The translations under genes were made by a program, and so were the position numbers. From contig JAPEVC010000276.1 in the NCBI GenBank assembly GCA_027946555.1, forward strand, positions 1-44,092: DNA of 44,092 nt, written 5' to 3'. Below the pieces are notes generated by a model that was not told the origin of the DNA, searched no databases, and saw only the letters and a program-made list of their open reading frames with translations. The DNA is from Gnomoniopsis sp. IMI 355080 (Eukaryota; Ascomycota; Sordariomycetes; Diaporthales; Gnomoniaceae). This document shows, piece after piece, positions 8,810 through 21,200 of the stretch (the first letter of the stretch is position 1; each line of letters opens with the position of its first letter).

Positions 8810-10713
8810 ATGTCGACCGCTGACGAGCTCAAGGCTCTGGGCAACAAGGCCATTGCAGACAAGAACTTTGACGAGGCCATGTCAGTTTTCTTCAAATCGC
8901 CTTAGCTCAGCGTGTGCCTGTTACTGACTAGTCCGGTACTATAGTGACAAATTCACTCAGGCCATCGCCTTGACACCCGAAAACCACATTCTCTACAGCA
9001 ACCGCTCCGCCGCCTACGCCTCCAAGAAGGACTACGCAAGTGCCCTGAAAGATGCCGAGAAGACTACAGAGATCAAGCCCGACTGGCCCAAGGGCTGGAG
9101 CAGGAAGGGCGCCGCACTGCACGGCACCCGTGACCTTGCCGGTGCCCTTGAAGCCTACAAGAAGTCCTCGGAGCTCGACCCCAACAATGCTGCTGTGAAG
9201 AAGGATATCGCAAACATCGAGAAGGCTATGGCCACCCCAGACCCCATGTCTGACCCCTCTGCCGGGCTAGGCCAGATGTTCAGCGATCCGAACTTGATTG
9301 CCAAGCTGGCCGGCAACCCCAAGACCGCCTCTCTCCTCTCCGACGCCTCATTCATGCAAAAGATCCAGCAGATCCAGCGAGACCCCAAGTCTCTAGATTT
9401 TGGACAGATGATGGGCGATCAGAGATTCCTGCAGGTTCTTGGCGTCTTGATGGGTGTTGACATGCAGATGGGCATGCCCGGCGAGAATGGCCCAACGGGC
9501 AGTGGAACGAAGCAGGCTGGAGAGGCTGACGAGGAGATGCCCGATGTTGCTCCCACACCCGAGCCTGCCAAGAAGGCATCTACACCCCCACCTCAGCCCA
9601 AGGCCCAGCCAGAGCCAGAGCCGATGGATGTGGAGGATGATGAGGAGGCCATCGCGAAGAAGAAGGCCAAGGAGGAGGCCGATAAGGAGAAGGCTCTCGG
9701 AACTGCTGAATACAAGAAACGGAACTTCGATGCAGCTATTGAGCACTATAGCAAGGCCTGGGAGACCTACAAGGATATCACATACCTCACCAACCTCGGT
9801 GCCGCATACTTCGAAAAGGGCGACTACGAGGAGTGTATCAAGACTTGCACCAAGGCCGTCGACGAGGGGCGAGAAATCTATGCTGATTTCAAGCTGATCG
9901 CCAAGGCTTACGCACGCATTGGTAGCGCCTACGAAAAGCAGGGCGACATGGAGAAAGCCATCGAGTATTTCAACATGTCTCTGCGGGAGCATCGCACACC
10001 TGATGTCCTGAACAAGCTGCGTGCCACCGAGAAGAGGAAGATCGAAGAAGCCAAGAAGGCTCTCATCAGCCCAGAGAAAGCTGAGGAGGCTCGTCTCAAG
10101 GGCAACGAAGCCTTCAAGAAGGGCGACTGGACCGAAGCCTACGCGGCATACGAGGATATGGCCAAGCGTGCACCTGACGACCCCCGCAGCTACTCCAACA
10201 AGGCTGCCGCTCTTATAAAGCTCGGCGAGCTGCCCAGCGCCCTCGATGAGTGCAACACTGCGATCAAGAAGGACAAGACCTTCATCCGCGCGTACATTCG
10301 CAAGGCTCAGGTGCTGTTTGTCATGAAGCGCTACTCAGACTGCGTGGACGCGTGTGAGGAAGCCGCCCAAATTGATAATGAGTATCACGGTGGTGCGAAC
10401 GCCAGGGAGATTGAGCAACAACAGCAGAAGGCCCTCATGAAGATGTACGAGAAACGGGAGAACGAGACGGAGGAGCAGACGCGTGAGAGAATACAGAATG
10501 ATCCTGAGGTGAGTGAAACCCCCGATATCAGCTCGACAAAAACTATCCACTAACAAAATGTAGATCATGAGCGTTATGCAGGATCCTGTCATGCAAGCCA
10601 TTCTGCAGCAGGCCCAGTCTGATCCTGCTGCCCTTCGCGAGCACATGAAGAACCCTGGCGTCCGCTCCAAGATCCAGAAGTTGGTAGCCGCTGGAGTTAT
10701 TCGCGTTGGATAG
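8810..10713 (+). CDS. sti1: Hsp90/Hsp70 co-chaperone STI1 (HOP)
   Basis: Exons 8810-8880, 8945-10508 and 10564-10713 encode 594 residues; both introns (64 and 55 bases) have clean phases. The cytosolic adaptor links Hsp70 and Hsp90 and hands over client proteins. Domains in order: TPR1 (about 2-115), DP1 with the NPKTASLLSD helix region (about 125-215), a charged Pro/Glu linker (about 215-255), TPR2A (about 265-375), TPR2B (about 395-500), and DP2 (about 543-594) with NDPEIMSVMQDP and the final LVAAGVIRVG. The third exon supplies nearly all of DP2, so ignoring the last intron would delete it. Length and order match fungal Sti1 (about 580-600 residues). The heat-shock dyads upstream fit Hsf1 control. 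The identification is secure. Confidence 0.97.
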
Positions 10714-11098
10714 GAGGTGCTCAATTGAGACGAATCGAGTCAACGACTCGATGGGGGTTTTGCATTTGGAGGAATAAGATTCAGTGTACGACGAGACGAA
10801 CATACCCAATGAACTCAGACCAGCTCGAACAACATCGACATCGGCGCAATTTTGGTGGTTACATTTCTCATACGCGCTACTACTGGATTTGCATGGTGCA
10901 GCGTGGTAGGATTGCTTGGAGAAACTTTTGGCCACAGAACCCCCTGGGCTTGGCAACTGCACCATCTGATGCAGGATGTTAATACTATTGATTTTCGAAG
11001 TAAAGTAGGGATCTGAGGATTTGACCCAGACGGGTGCATCAGTGTATCTCTGATAATAATCCAGACTCCTGTCCTTTTACTTCTTCATTGTGCCAGTG
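10714..11098. other. Convergent 3' intergenic region
   Basis: Lies between the ends of STI1 (plus) and the cupredoxin gene (minus). It should hold both 3' untranslated regions; I see no gene and no clear structure. Confidence 0.6.
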
Positions 11099-12309
11099 CT
11101 ATAGTCTCGCGATTAACAGCAACGTCCCCACCGCCGCCGCCGCGGCGCTCATCACCACATTCAATAGCTCGCCTTCCTGTCCCAGTCTGTAACCTCCACC
11201 TGTGGACGGTACACCAGTCGGAATTGGCCTGTTTGCCAAACTTCCATTCTCAACTCCAGCCTGTATCTCCGCCCCAGTAGCCTGTGTCGGACTGGCTGCA
11301 TTGCTCCCCGTACTATTCCCATTGGGCATCCCGCTCGGCCCAACGACAACTGTCGTGAACACCGTGGCAGTCCCTCCTCCTGTGGTTATGATCGGTATGG
11401 TAGCCGATCCCGTACCTGCAGGCTTGTTGGTGATGCTAGGTTGTGGCGAACTAGCGTTTGCTATGGGCACAATGGCATTTGCTAACGGGATGGACGCCGC
11501 GACACCGCCTTGGACCTGTGCTGCGGGGATATTTTGCACTTGGCGTGAGGCAAGCTCAGCGTAGGATATTAGGTCTGAAGATGATGGTCTTGACACGTCA
11601 TATTTCCATCAGCCCTTGTACGTCTGCTAGGCAAATCAAAGAGAAAAGAAGGGGTAGTCTGAGGGGACAAGAAAGAAGGGTTATTGGGGGGGGGGGAGCG
11701 CACTGGGAACTCACGCATTAATCGCCATGACCATTCCAGATTGACAGTGAGTTGCCTGGGCGCAATACAGCCACATGGGCTGGTTGTTCATGACGGGCAC
11801 ATCGAATGTTCCCACGGCCCCGCTCGCGCCGCCGTCGAAGGGGATGAAGCCCGAGTTGACGCCGCCGCCGGCGTTGGCGTTGGCGTTGGCGAGCGGCTGG
11901 CAGGGGGACTGTTGGGCGGACTGGGTGACGGTGTGATTGCGGGCACCAAATTGGAATTGCAGGACGTCGCCCGGCTGAGCGACGACAGAGTTGGGCGTGA
12001 AGGTCAGGGCGGAGCCGCCTACTAGGATGGGGATGAGGCGGGTGGTGTTGGTGGCCGAGGTGGTGAGAATCGTGGCTTGTTTGAGGGGCTTGGTGGTGAC
12101 TGTGGATTTGTCAGTCTGAGGATTCTTTTTCTGGCCTTTTTTTCTTCTCTTTTTTGAGGACGAGTGGACTTTTGCCTGTAGGCTTGAGGTGTATAGGAGA
12201 CCAGAGAGTACGTGTTGAAAAGGGAGGATTAGTCGTTACCTGTGAAAGCCCCTTCAGCCCCAGGCACCGCCGTCAAGGCGGCATACAGAAGGAAGAGGAC
12301 TCGCCTCAT
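11099..12309 (-). CDS. GPI-anchored extracellular cupredoxin (type-1 copper domain)
   Basis: Exons 12240-12309, 11715-12099 and 11589-side exon 11099-11588 give 314 residues; introns are 140 and 126 bases. Residues 1-20 are a signal peptide. The cupredoxin fold spans about residues 22-150. LTFTPNSVVAQPGDVLQFQF is followed by the first copper ligand His in ARNHTVTQS, then MWLYCAQATHCQSGMVMAINAP with Cys, His and Met, so a complete type-1 (blue) copper site appears present. A Ser/Thr/Gly-rich stalk follows. The C-terminus has a hydrophobic tail (VVMSAAAAAVGTLLLIARL) after small residues, as in a GPI attachment signal. Such serine-rich cupredoxins are widespread fungal cell-surface proteins of largely unknown role, some linked to development or biotrophy. 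The neighbouring coiled-coil gene lies on the same strand. Family is sure, function open. Confidence 0.9.
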
Positions 12310-13724
12310 CCTTTGTCTGATCTATGAAGAGTATTAAAGAATTAAGAAGAAGTATAAATGAGATAGAAGTATAAATCAAGCGACACCGTGGATCCTGCCA
12401 CAAAAAGGAATGACTACCCAGGAAAGTTGCAGCGAGACATGAAATCCGCGACAGGCCGGACTCGAATGGAACCAAATGTTGTATATCTGTCCCGCCGTAC
12501 TCGACGATCAGCAATATGGAAAGTGTCGACAAAGACCGGCTTGCGTAAGCAGAAGAACTGTACCAGAGCGAATGGAAGCTAGCCTTGCTAAAGGCATCTT
12601 CTTCAGCCAACTTCTCTCGTCCGGAATTCGTTCCCGAGGACCTCGAATACCAGAAGAAAATGAGATCATTTAGTAAGGAAGAAAGGAGCGACACTAGTAA
12701 ATTGGGATGTCACTGGACCAATATCATAGGCCGCAACCAGGAAGTTCAATGGTTTCATCTGGTCTCGTGTGTTCACATGTTTCGGAATAGCTTCAGCTGA
12801 TATTTGGGTCAATAGACTCCAGAGGGTACTTTACACCTGCATGCACCTTACATTTAGAAAAAGGTGACAAGGGGTAGAAGTGAAGAAACGTATGCTCGCC
12901 GGCGGTATTTAAAACTTGGAACCCAAAAATCGATTATGCCGGGCCGTTGTATGCTTAATTGAGAAGGAAAACCAGACGAATTCAAGATTTTCCGACCAGC
13001 CCGGATATTGTGTGAAGGCTACAAACATATTTCACTTTCCAGTTTTATCAGAGTATCAGCAGGCCATCCATCAAGATTGAGTTATCACTGTTAGCCCACA
13101 TTGTCAAAAATGATATTTATTTGTATCTTATTCCTCGAGGGCCTCCTTGTTGATCGTCTGGTTGCGGGCGGGTTACCGCAGCGATCTCGCGGATCTACCG
13201 CGAAATGGCAAACAAACTTTGACCAGGGTCAAAACCTTATTGCCTGTTTTACGCGGATTGAGGTGCCTTGCGCAGATTTCATCGTAGTTTCGCAATCCTT
13301 TCGAACTTGGCAAAAAAGTCCCATAAATAATGCGGCCCTCTCTACCCGGGGACAGGTGTGGTCTCTCTCCGATCGTGCTAAAGGTTGCCAGTTGCAATTT
13401 TTCAACCGCCAGCGCCGTGACTTCCCGAGAATCTCTGAAGCTTTGGACTTGGATGCTTTGTGCGACGGGGTCACCTAGCGGGTTTGGTGTCGCGATGAGC
13501 ATGCCTTGAAAGCATCGCGGATCGAAGGCCATTCAATTTGTGCGATGGAAAAATCCCAGATCCTCACCGGTTGCAGCCTCATACTGTCGCCGCCACTGTA
13601 GGTACTAGCCCAATTTCCGGTCGATGCAGTGACTGTCTTGAAAGAAACCATGAAAGCCTGGTCATAGTGTGTCTTTGTGTCTTTCTTTTTGTAGCGTGTT
13701 GACAAAACTCGGACGTCCATGGTC
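12310..13724. other. Intergenic region, 1.4 kb
   Basis: Lies upstream of the cupredoxin gene and downstream of the coiled-coil gene. A GC-richer patch at about 13130-13530 opens several overlapping frames on both strands (up to 125 codons), but none shows motifs, start context or splice structure. It might be a gene relic; I do not call a gene. Confidence 0.5.
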
Positions 13725-14613
13725 TCAAGTCACAACAGCATCCACAAGCCTACTTGCCAGATCAACTCCTGCTCCAACAACAGCAGAGTTGGCAGAGGAC
13801 TTTGACGCAGCAGCGACGAGGCTTTGCTTCATGGTGTCACCAGCCCACTGCAGGAAAATCTGTCCGAGACGGAGACCGACGCCGCGCGAAAATGTTGTGT
13901 TGGCGTCCACTTCGTGATTCTGCAGTACATGATGGGAAGAAGGGGATGGCTCCAGTTGCATTAATTGCATGGAATCAGCGTCTGTGGATGCCTTGATCTG
14001 GTGGTGCAACAGGCTATCTGGCAGCGATAACTCTCTCTGAAATTACAACGTTAGCGATATGTCTCACCTGCCGCTGCCCGGGGGGGGGGGGCAGTAGAGG
14101 GAAAGGAGTAGTAGAGCGAGATCTTACGGGTATCTCCGGATCATCCGCCTGATAAGTGAGCAACTGAAGTGACCTGTTGTGCTTTTCCTGAAGGACCTGG
14201 TACTCCAGCTCTAGTTTCTCGAGCCGCCTCTCGATGTCTGATGGAATGAGCGCCGCCGTCCTTGAACCTTGCTCGTCGTGGCAAATGGAAGGATCTTCTC
14301 CCATCAGTATCTCCAAGTCACTTCTTGACTTCAAGAATTCGGTGGTCTGCATGGCAGTGCCGGGCGGTAAATTTAATACCTTTGAGGTGAGCCAATACAG
14401 AACATCGGACGGCACCTTGGACAGCGCATATTGCGCAAGTTTATGGGCATTCTCAGCGATGGCCATCGGGCCTCCTTTGCTGATGTGACTCAAATATGTT
14501 GTCATTTTGGGATCGCGACTTAGCCGGACGAGTTGTATCACGACCGGGACGACGAGGAGGGGGACTGGAGGCCCGCGGAAGCCACCGCTTGTCATTGGAC
14601 ATGAAGGAGGCAT
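13725..14613 (-). CDS. Hypothetical coiled-coil protein
   Basis: Exons 14128-14613 and 13725-14036 are joined across a 91-base intron with a very good branch site (CGCTAACG) and acceptor (tttcag); phases fit and give 265 residues. I do not recognise the family. The N-terminus has a hydrophobic stretch at about 17-31 (VPLLVVPVVIQLV) that could be a membrane anchor or a mitochondrial-type presequence with the following basic residues. Residues about 126-152 (IERRLEKLELEYQVLQEKH) form a coiled coil. A short Ser/His-rich linker and a glycine/alanine-rich C-terminal segment that may be amphipathic follow (about 205-265). The intron contains a run of 12 C on the sense strand. The gene lies on the same strand as the cupredoxin and tyrosinase genes. 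Confidence 0.7.
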
Positions 14614-15876
14614 ATTGACTGTTCAGCAGGTAGAAGAAGTTGAACGATGTTTCGTAGCGTTTTGGTTGTGAAAGAACCTCAGAGTAAAGTGCGAGGAATC
14701 CAAAGCTTTAACAAATGAAGATCACATGCTTATTTTGGCCTGCAATGTCAGCAAGCATGTTTTGGATTCTCGCGTTCTTGCTCAAAGACCGAAGATGGTA
14801 CAGCATAACATCTCGGGCCCGAGGACCAAGGTGGTAGTCCGGAGTCTTGGCTAACGGACCGGCCCCAACTCAGACGCCGAATCCGCCCGGGCTCCTCACT
14901 CGCGGTCGCTCTCCTAGTCCACAGCAGTCACCTTCGCAGGAACCTCTTGTTCAATTTGATATCATTGGTCGCTTGTTTAGGTCTGGATGATCAGGTAATA
15001 CGAAGAATGAGGCTCTGCTCAATTTTATGATGATGCGATCTGCAACTTCCACTTGGAGATGCACAGCGTCCGAGGCTTTGAGACGTGGCACGGCACACGA
15101 GTCCAGCTTCATGGATGCTGCTCTACATACTACAGTGCCCGGGGAACAGCCTTATATAGCATGTTGGTCTACCGCCAGCTTCTGTGGTCTCAAATTTCCC
15201 AGTCTGGAACACTACATTTCGGAATTTGTTGGTCTGCCTACGGTGTCGCGGTGATTATTTCTCTGTTTTCCAGTAAATCTTTGCTGCCTATGCTACCAAA
15301 CTCGAGTGCTACAAAGAACGTCGCCCTTTGGTAAGCAAGAGTCGTTCAGAACCATCCAGGCTGCTTCAGCCATTACTCATATACGCGTGCCTCACGCGTC
15401 TGGGTTTCAAGACAACCTTTCCAAAACTCTGCATGATTCCATATGGAACTGAAAATAAACACTGCCTAAATGGCAGGTTTGCGTCCGCCTCTATATTTCA
15501 GATCTTCCATCTTTGCCCACCGCATGCAATGAGCTGACAGTGTTCCAATTCCGCTAAGTCCATGCCACAATCAACCAACAAATATCTCTGTCAATTACAT
15601 GTGTTACGTATCATTTCTCATTTGTGAGATCGCATTCTGCTAACGTTCTATTGTCTACTTCACACGAAGCAGTCAGTGTTTATGTCCCTGTCCATAACCT
15701 CCTCCATCAGGGCTTCCTAGGTATCTAGGTAAGTAATCAACAAGACCAGCTTTCGTGTGAATCTTGGCCTTATAATCATATACCCTAGAGCCATTGTATT
15801 GCATGTCAATCACTTGAGTCTTGACAAAGTTTGCCGCGTATAGGCAGGACTGGGCATGTCGACAGAAACAGTCGAC
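14614..15876. other. Intergenic region, 1.26 kb
   Basis: Between the start of the coiled-coil gene and the end of the tyrosinase gene, both on the minus strand. It contains a CCTAGGTA motif at 15716-15723. Open frames of 60-95 codons at 15027-15537 have no recognisable features. Confidence 0.55.
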
Positions 15877-17522
15877 CTACTCGTAGGTATAACACAAGAG
15901 CCCACCTTCCGTGTCCATCACATCACCAACCTCAATAGTGTCGGCTAACTCTCCGAAATGGAGAGGCGTCTCGAGTGTGATATTTTGGTACGGGATATCA
16001 CCAAACATGTTATACGGGTACGCCCACTCAGTATCAGGACCACCAATGCTAGCATTTCGTGCTGGCCAATCTGCACCACATGGTTTGCTTGGTCAGTGAA
16101 TTGAGCAAGACGATGATGTCTTGAGTACCAACCACTTTGTTGCCACGTCCACCAAAGCCAGTCGATGCCGCCGTGGTGTAAGTAGAATAACGGATCTCCA
16201 GGGGAGCTATACATATTCGATATCTGGAGTCATCTCGTGTCAGCTTCAACCTGCCCACTGGTCCTCAACGATCTTTGAGGGGCCAACAAGAACCTTGGAA
16301 GACTTACTTCGCCAATTTGGCCGCCCACACCCATATGCCCGCCGCCATGAGTTACAAGTCCAGCGACGCCAGTCGTTATGTTCCCTTGGATGTAGAAGTC
16401 TAGGTGCCAGAAGTCATCTGCTGTATACGTCATGTCCAGAACGGTTTGGTTAGTCGCATTGGCGAACAATGAGGGACTGAAATCCCTTCGAAGGCAGTGA
16501 GGTGAGTAGTCTGTGTGATTTCCAGGACCCCTTGAGCATATATGTTGTCAGTGAATCGCAATACGTGCGGTCGCCTTTTTTTACGATCGTGCGAGAAGAC
16601 GGTTTTTGAGGACCATGGGGTTTGAGAGCCTTGCTTTCAACATTGTGACTGACAGGAAGGGAAGCGTTCACTCATACATATTGACAGTCAGGTTGGCAAA
16701 GGGACCGTCCGATACGCATCCTGTGGATTAGATCAGCCAGGCTGCCACAAAAGGCTTCAGATCGAGACGTCTACTGACCTCCTCCAGTGCGGCCAGGAAT
16801 AGTAGGGTTCGCCTGCCAATCGCTCGGAAACCCGCTAACGTTGGCGATGTAAGGCCCGTTACCTGTTTTGTCAGTAATCTTGATTCGACGTACTGTTTTT
16901 AGGGCATGCTCACCGCCAAAACCGTAGACCGTATCGAAAAGAGGCGATTGGGGCATGGACTCCTCAGTGGCATCGAGGGCCCAGTTCCAGTATCTACAAG
17001 GTTTTCAGCGTGATATGAGGGGAAAAGGTAGTACATTAATTTCGCTGTCTTACGGGATGGCACCTGTATACCCGCATTCCTGACTGAGCGAGTTCTGCCA
17101 GAGAGACAAGAAGTAGCGGTGCCAAGGCAAGAATTGGCCCTATACATGGATCAGCCTCTTACCATCAGTGTAGTGCCCTGTAATCCTTCATTGACCTACA
17201 ACAAAATGTATATAGTCCGTCTGGTCAATGTGCAGGGCTTGAAAGTCATCGAAGCGAGACTTTGCCCCGGCGTGAAGCTCTCCGGTTTGTGCCGGCTTGG
17301 AGATCATGCACTTGATGGCGGAAATGTAGTCAAGCTGCTCATTTTTCGTAAGAAATCGCCTGAATATTTGCATCAGTCCTTGGCTCATCTATGTGACAAA
17401 GGACGTTAAATTGGTTACCACTCCTTTCTGACCATAGGATTCTGGCAAACAGCAGCATAGCTTAGGAGCGGAAGCTGGATTACCAAAATCAATGTGACAG
17501 CAAGATCCCATTTGGCAGACAT
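15877..17522 (-). CDS. Secreted tyrosinase (polyphenol oxidase), coupled dinuclear copper
   Basis: Nine exons: 17419-17522, 17200-17359, 17054-17139, 16914-16993, 16779-16862, 16678-16720, 16308-16530, 16136-16223 and 15877-16070. All phases fit; the product has 353 residues. A signal peptide covers about 1-24. The CuA histidines are His78 (FQALH), His86 (DYIHF) and His95 (LPWHRYF), with the correct eight-residue spacing between the last two. CuB has His247 and His251 (THGGGHMG) and the DPLFYLHH motif at about 271-277. The enzyme oxidises phenols to quinones outside the cell (melanin or phenolic chemistry). The short length and the ending VMDTEGGLLCYTYE right after the core mean it lacks the C-terminal lid of long fungal tyrosinases. 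The IDW after the HH motif differs from the more common IDR. The least sure splice is donor gtggtt at 16135. Confidence 0.93.
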
Positions 17523-18282
17523 TTTCGAGAATAATGTAAATGAGTCGGCTGAACTTTATCTACAGTAACAATACTGAATTGAACAGAGATTAGGAGATGG
17601 GAATCGCTCCCGCATTTATATGATGAACTCTTGGAAGCCGGACAGTTGCAATGCCGTCTGGAAATCAATACTTCGGTGCACTTCTGTATTCCGAATACAT
17701 GTCAAACCAGTAAGGTCTGAATATCCATCTGCCTTGCAGGCTTGTCGAAGGACTGAGCCGGTAGAAAGTCCCTTTTAGGACACAACAATATTCGTTATAC
17801 TCCTAATGCTTGACATTAACATCACTCCGCAGCCTATAGGCTATTAACAAGCTGACCGCATGTCTTAGACAGGGCGTGTCTCCCCATTCACAATGGCTGG
17901 CGGAATTGAGATTGGCTGAAGCCACAGGCTGACTGCAGTTCCGCTGCAGTCTCTCTGCAATCATACACATTGTCCTACGATGGATGCATACCTGAGATCC
18001 GTGGCTGAGTAAGGCCAGGACAGGGGCACTGATGCACGCGGGCATCATCACACATTCGAGTGTTCAAAGATGAGCCATGAAGTGACAACTCTGCTATTAC
18101 AGCACGTTGAAAAAGCAGACTGCTCACTGCCTAAGTGATTGCAAACTAATTGCCCGATTCGAGCACCTGGAAAATCTAGGTTGTGTACAGAGACGCTGTT
18201 GCCAGGAGCAGGATACTTTCTGTTGATTAGAGGCTTTACGCGCAGCATTGTACGTACAGACAGTCTTCCACAAAAATAGGCA
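17523..18282. other. Intergenic region with tyrosinase promoter
   Basis: Holds the tyrosinase promoter, with a TATA box at 17614-17620, and the 3' flank of the amidohydrolase gene. No open frame here has recognisable features. Confidence 0.6.
17614..17620 (-). promoter_or_regulatory. TATA box of the tyrosinase gene
   Basis: TATAAAT on the minus strand, about 95 bases before the tyrosinase ATG at 17522. Sequence and position fit a core promoter. Confidence 0.5.
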
Positions 18283-21200
18283 CTACTCAAAGATTGACAC
18301 CCGACCAGAGCCCCCACCTACAGCTCTCACCCGCGAGCCAATCTCTAGCGGGCTCCCCTCGAACACCGCGAAGTGCCCGTCCACTATTGCGTGAGATTGC
18401 TCGATCCCAAGCATCTTGTATACGTTTGTCGAAATGAGGTCCAGAGCACTCTTCTCGCTCAGCAGTCCACCGCTGTTCGCATGTGCACGGCCAGCCAACA
18501 GTGCCAAGTCCCGGATGATCCAGTCCTCCTCAAGTCCGATGGCGGTAACGACACCTGCCTTGACCAGTCTGTCGATGGCCGTGCCGTTCGTCAGCGGTGC
18601 GCCAGAGAGAGCTCGGCGTTGGTCCCAGGACGTGGAGTAGCTCTGCGCCGGGGCGAGGACGACGCCCACGCCGGCCGCGGCGAGCTCGTCCGCGAGAATG
18701 TATGATTCTGCGCCACCGATGATTGCCAGGCGGATCTTGCCGGAGGAGGTCTTGGACTTTGCGCTGATTTCCTTGTCGATTGTCTCTTTGACCTTGAGGA
18801 TCGACGCGATGGCATCGGCCGAGTGTACGGTCACGACCACCGGGAGCTCTCCAGCGACAACCTTCTTCAAATAGGCCTCTTCGGAATAGGGATCCTTGAT
18901 CTCTTCGGTCGACGTCGCTGCCGTCAGAAGCTTCTTGCGGAAAGCCCCGATGGCACTCGATATAGATGGCGTACTGTCTTGTTTGGCGGCCAGCGATAGT
19001 GTGTAATGCACAGCAGCCTCATCCGCCCACACTGCACCCTCTTCGAGTGCCGTCTTGGCTCCCGTCGAGAAGCCGACGCTGACGCCGTGGCGTGAAGAGT
19101 CTGAGCCGCCTGCAAACTTGGGTGCAGTAATGGCTCGCGTCACGCCGTAGTCGTGTGCAACCTTGAGCTTCTTGTTGTCCAGGGCGAGACCGTCCACGGC
19201 TCTGCTAAATTTGGATCCGTCACCGTTGTCGGTGCTGGCCTCGGCGTCGATCTCATTGAGGCCGAGCGTCGAGCCGAACGCCGTGAAGGAAGACGTCAAG
19301 TAGCCGTTCCTCAGGTGGATTGATTTGGCCCCGTTCGCAGTGGCAGAGCTCACCATCTCACTGCACTCGCCGATACAGGCTACCTTGCCCTCAGCAATGA
19401 CTACATTGACGGGCGTCTCTGCGGTAGTGGAATCCTCGTGACCAGGCAATAGAACTTTCGACACACCGCTGAGCACAACATTCTTCAGCTGGGCAACCTC
19501 CACAGTTGTCGTGTTTAGGCTCTCATCAGGTGTCATTGGCGCTGCCAACGGTTTCTCGATTTGGACAGGATCTTCATACTGGGCTGTCCCATCGATCCAA
19601 ATCTGAACGGGTGTGGCGCCGACGCTCAATGGATCGCTGTCCCAGACAACTATATCCGCGTCAAAGCCTGGTTTGATCTTGCCGAGTCTATTGCCGAGCC
19701 CGAGAAGCTCGGCCGGCTCAGAAGTGACGGCGGAGAGAGCAGCGTGGTAAGGCAACCCGAACTTGTACCCCTTCGCAGCTTCGAAGAGGACGTGTTGCGC
19801 GTTGAGGACGGGGTTGTCGCTAACGTAGACCGTCGTCAAGTTGTTGTCGTAGAGAATTTTCCCGGCATACTCGGAGCCGATGTAGGATTCAGCTTTGTAG
19901 TACATGTTGGTAGCGAAGAGAGCGCTAGCTGGTGGTCTCCCACCATATGTCCTCTTCAGAATCTCGGGCACCAAATATGTCTGGTGAGCATGATGAAAAG
20001 CCCGAACAGGGAACTTGAACTCATTGGTGTCTGTATCGGACGTATCAGCTTGCTTGTACCCAAATAAGATCTCGAACATGGCGGATAGCAAAGTGCTCCA
20101 TCGCACAAAGTTGGGACACTTACGATCGACGAACGCTTCAAGGTCCGGCACGGTATAGCAGTGAGTGTTGATATGGACCTGTCCACGCAGAGCAGCACCC
20201 AGAGATTCCCACTGCAGCTCTTGCCTAAGATAGGAAGTTACCCCATCAATGCCCACAGCATCAACAGTGTTACACCAATCGTCTTGCTCGAGGTTGAGCC
20301 TGGTATGGATCATCAGCATCAGGTTCGTTGCACGGAAGAGGAGAACTTACTTGGCAGCCTGTTCAAATGCATGTCGAAACTCCCACGACTCACCCAGTCT
20401 GCTGACAGGTCCTCTCTCGCCGACCTTGCCGTAGACACGCTTTGCATTCTCGCCACATGCCATCTTCATGTATCTCCTAATATGTAGTATCAGCATAACC
20501 CGGGCCATACTTGTGTCACTTTGACTCCGCCCCTCAGACTTAAGGCAAGACTGACCAGTTCTTCTCGGGGTCTGCCAGCATGTCCTCGGCACTGATCTCA
20601 TCCCGTCCATCTGGCTTGCCGACAGCGTGCTTGATAACGTAGGCCTCTCCTCCAATGTTGTTACCAGATCCGGGAAGGACCAGGCTCGTCGTAACACCGC
20701 CAGACTTGATGACTTGGATCTGTCGATCACCAGTTTGGATGCCATCAATGCTTCGAACATAAGGCGTGATGTCCGAGGACATCTCATTGGTGTCGGCGTT
20801 GCCCCTCAGGTCAGGCAGACTATCGACACCAGCATGAGAGTGCATATCAATGATTCCCGCCGTCAGCTGGCGACCATGAGCTTCATAAATCACGGTGTCT
20901 TCAGGCAGACGGTCAACGGCGATCTGCGTCTCGACCTCCTTGATGAGGCCATACTCGACAAAGACATCGGCCTTGATCCACTCCCAGCCCTTGCCAGCCC
21001 TAGCATCTTCATATGACGCGCCTGTTGGTTCACCGACCCATACAGTAGCATTTCGAATCAAGGTGGGCTTGTGGCCATCAATGTAACGCGCATTGCGCTC
21101 CCGACCCAAGCCGATGGGGTCCTTGGGCTTGGACCGCAACTTTGAGCAGACAGCGAGGTCTTCCTGGAGCTTGGCGATGGACAAGCCATGGCGAGTAACA

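Noticed and set aside
9393..9992. A 199-codon open frame on the minus strand
   Set aside because: Antisense to STI1 with Leu-rich translation produced by codon bias; no start context or motif.
13101..13720. Overlapping open frames on both strands in a GC-richer patch
   Set aside because: No motif, no good splice sites and no convincing start; a gene relic is possible but not supportable.
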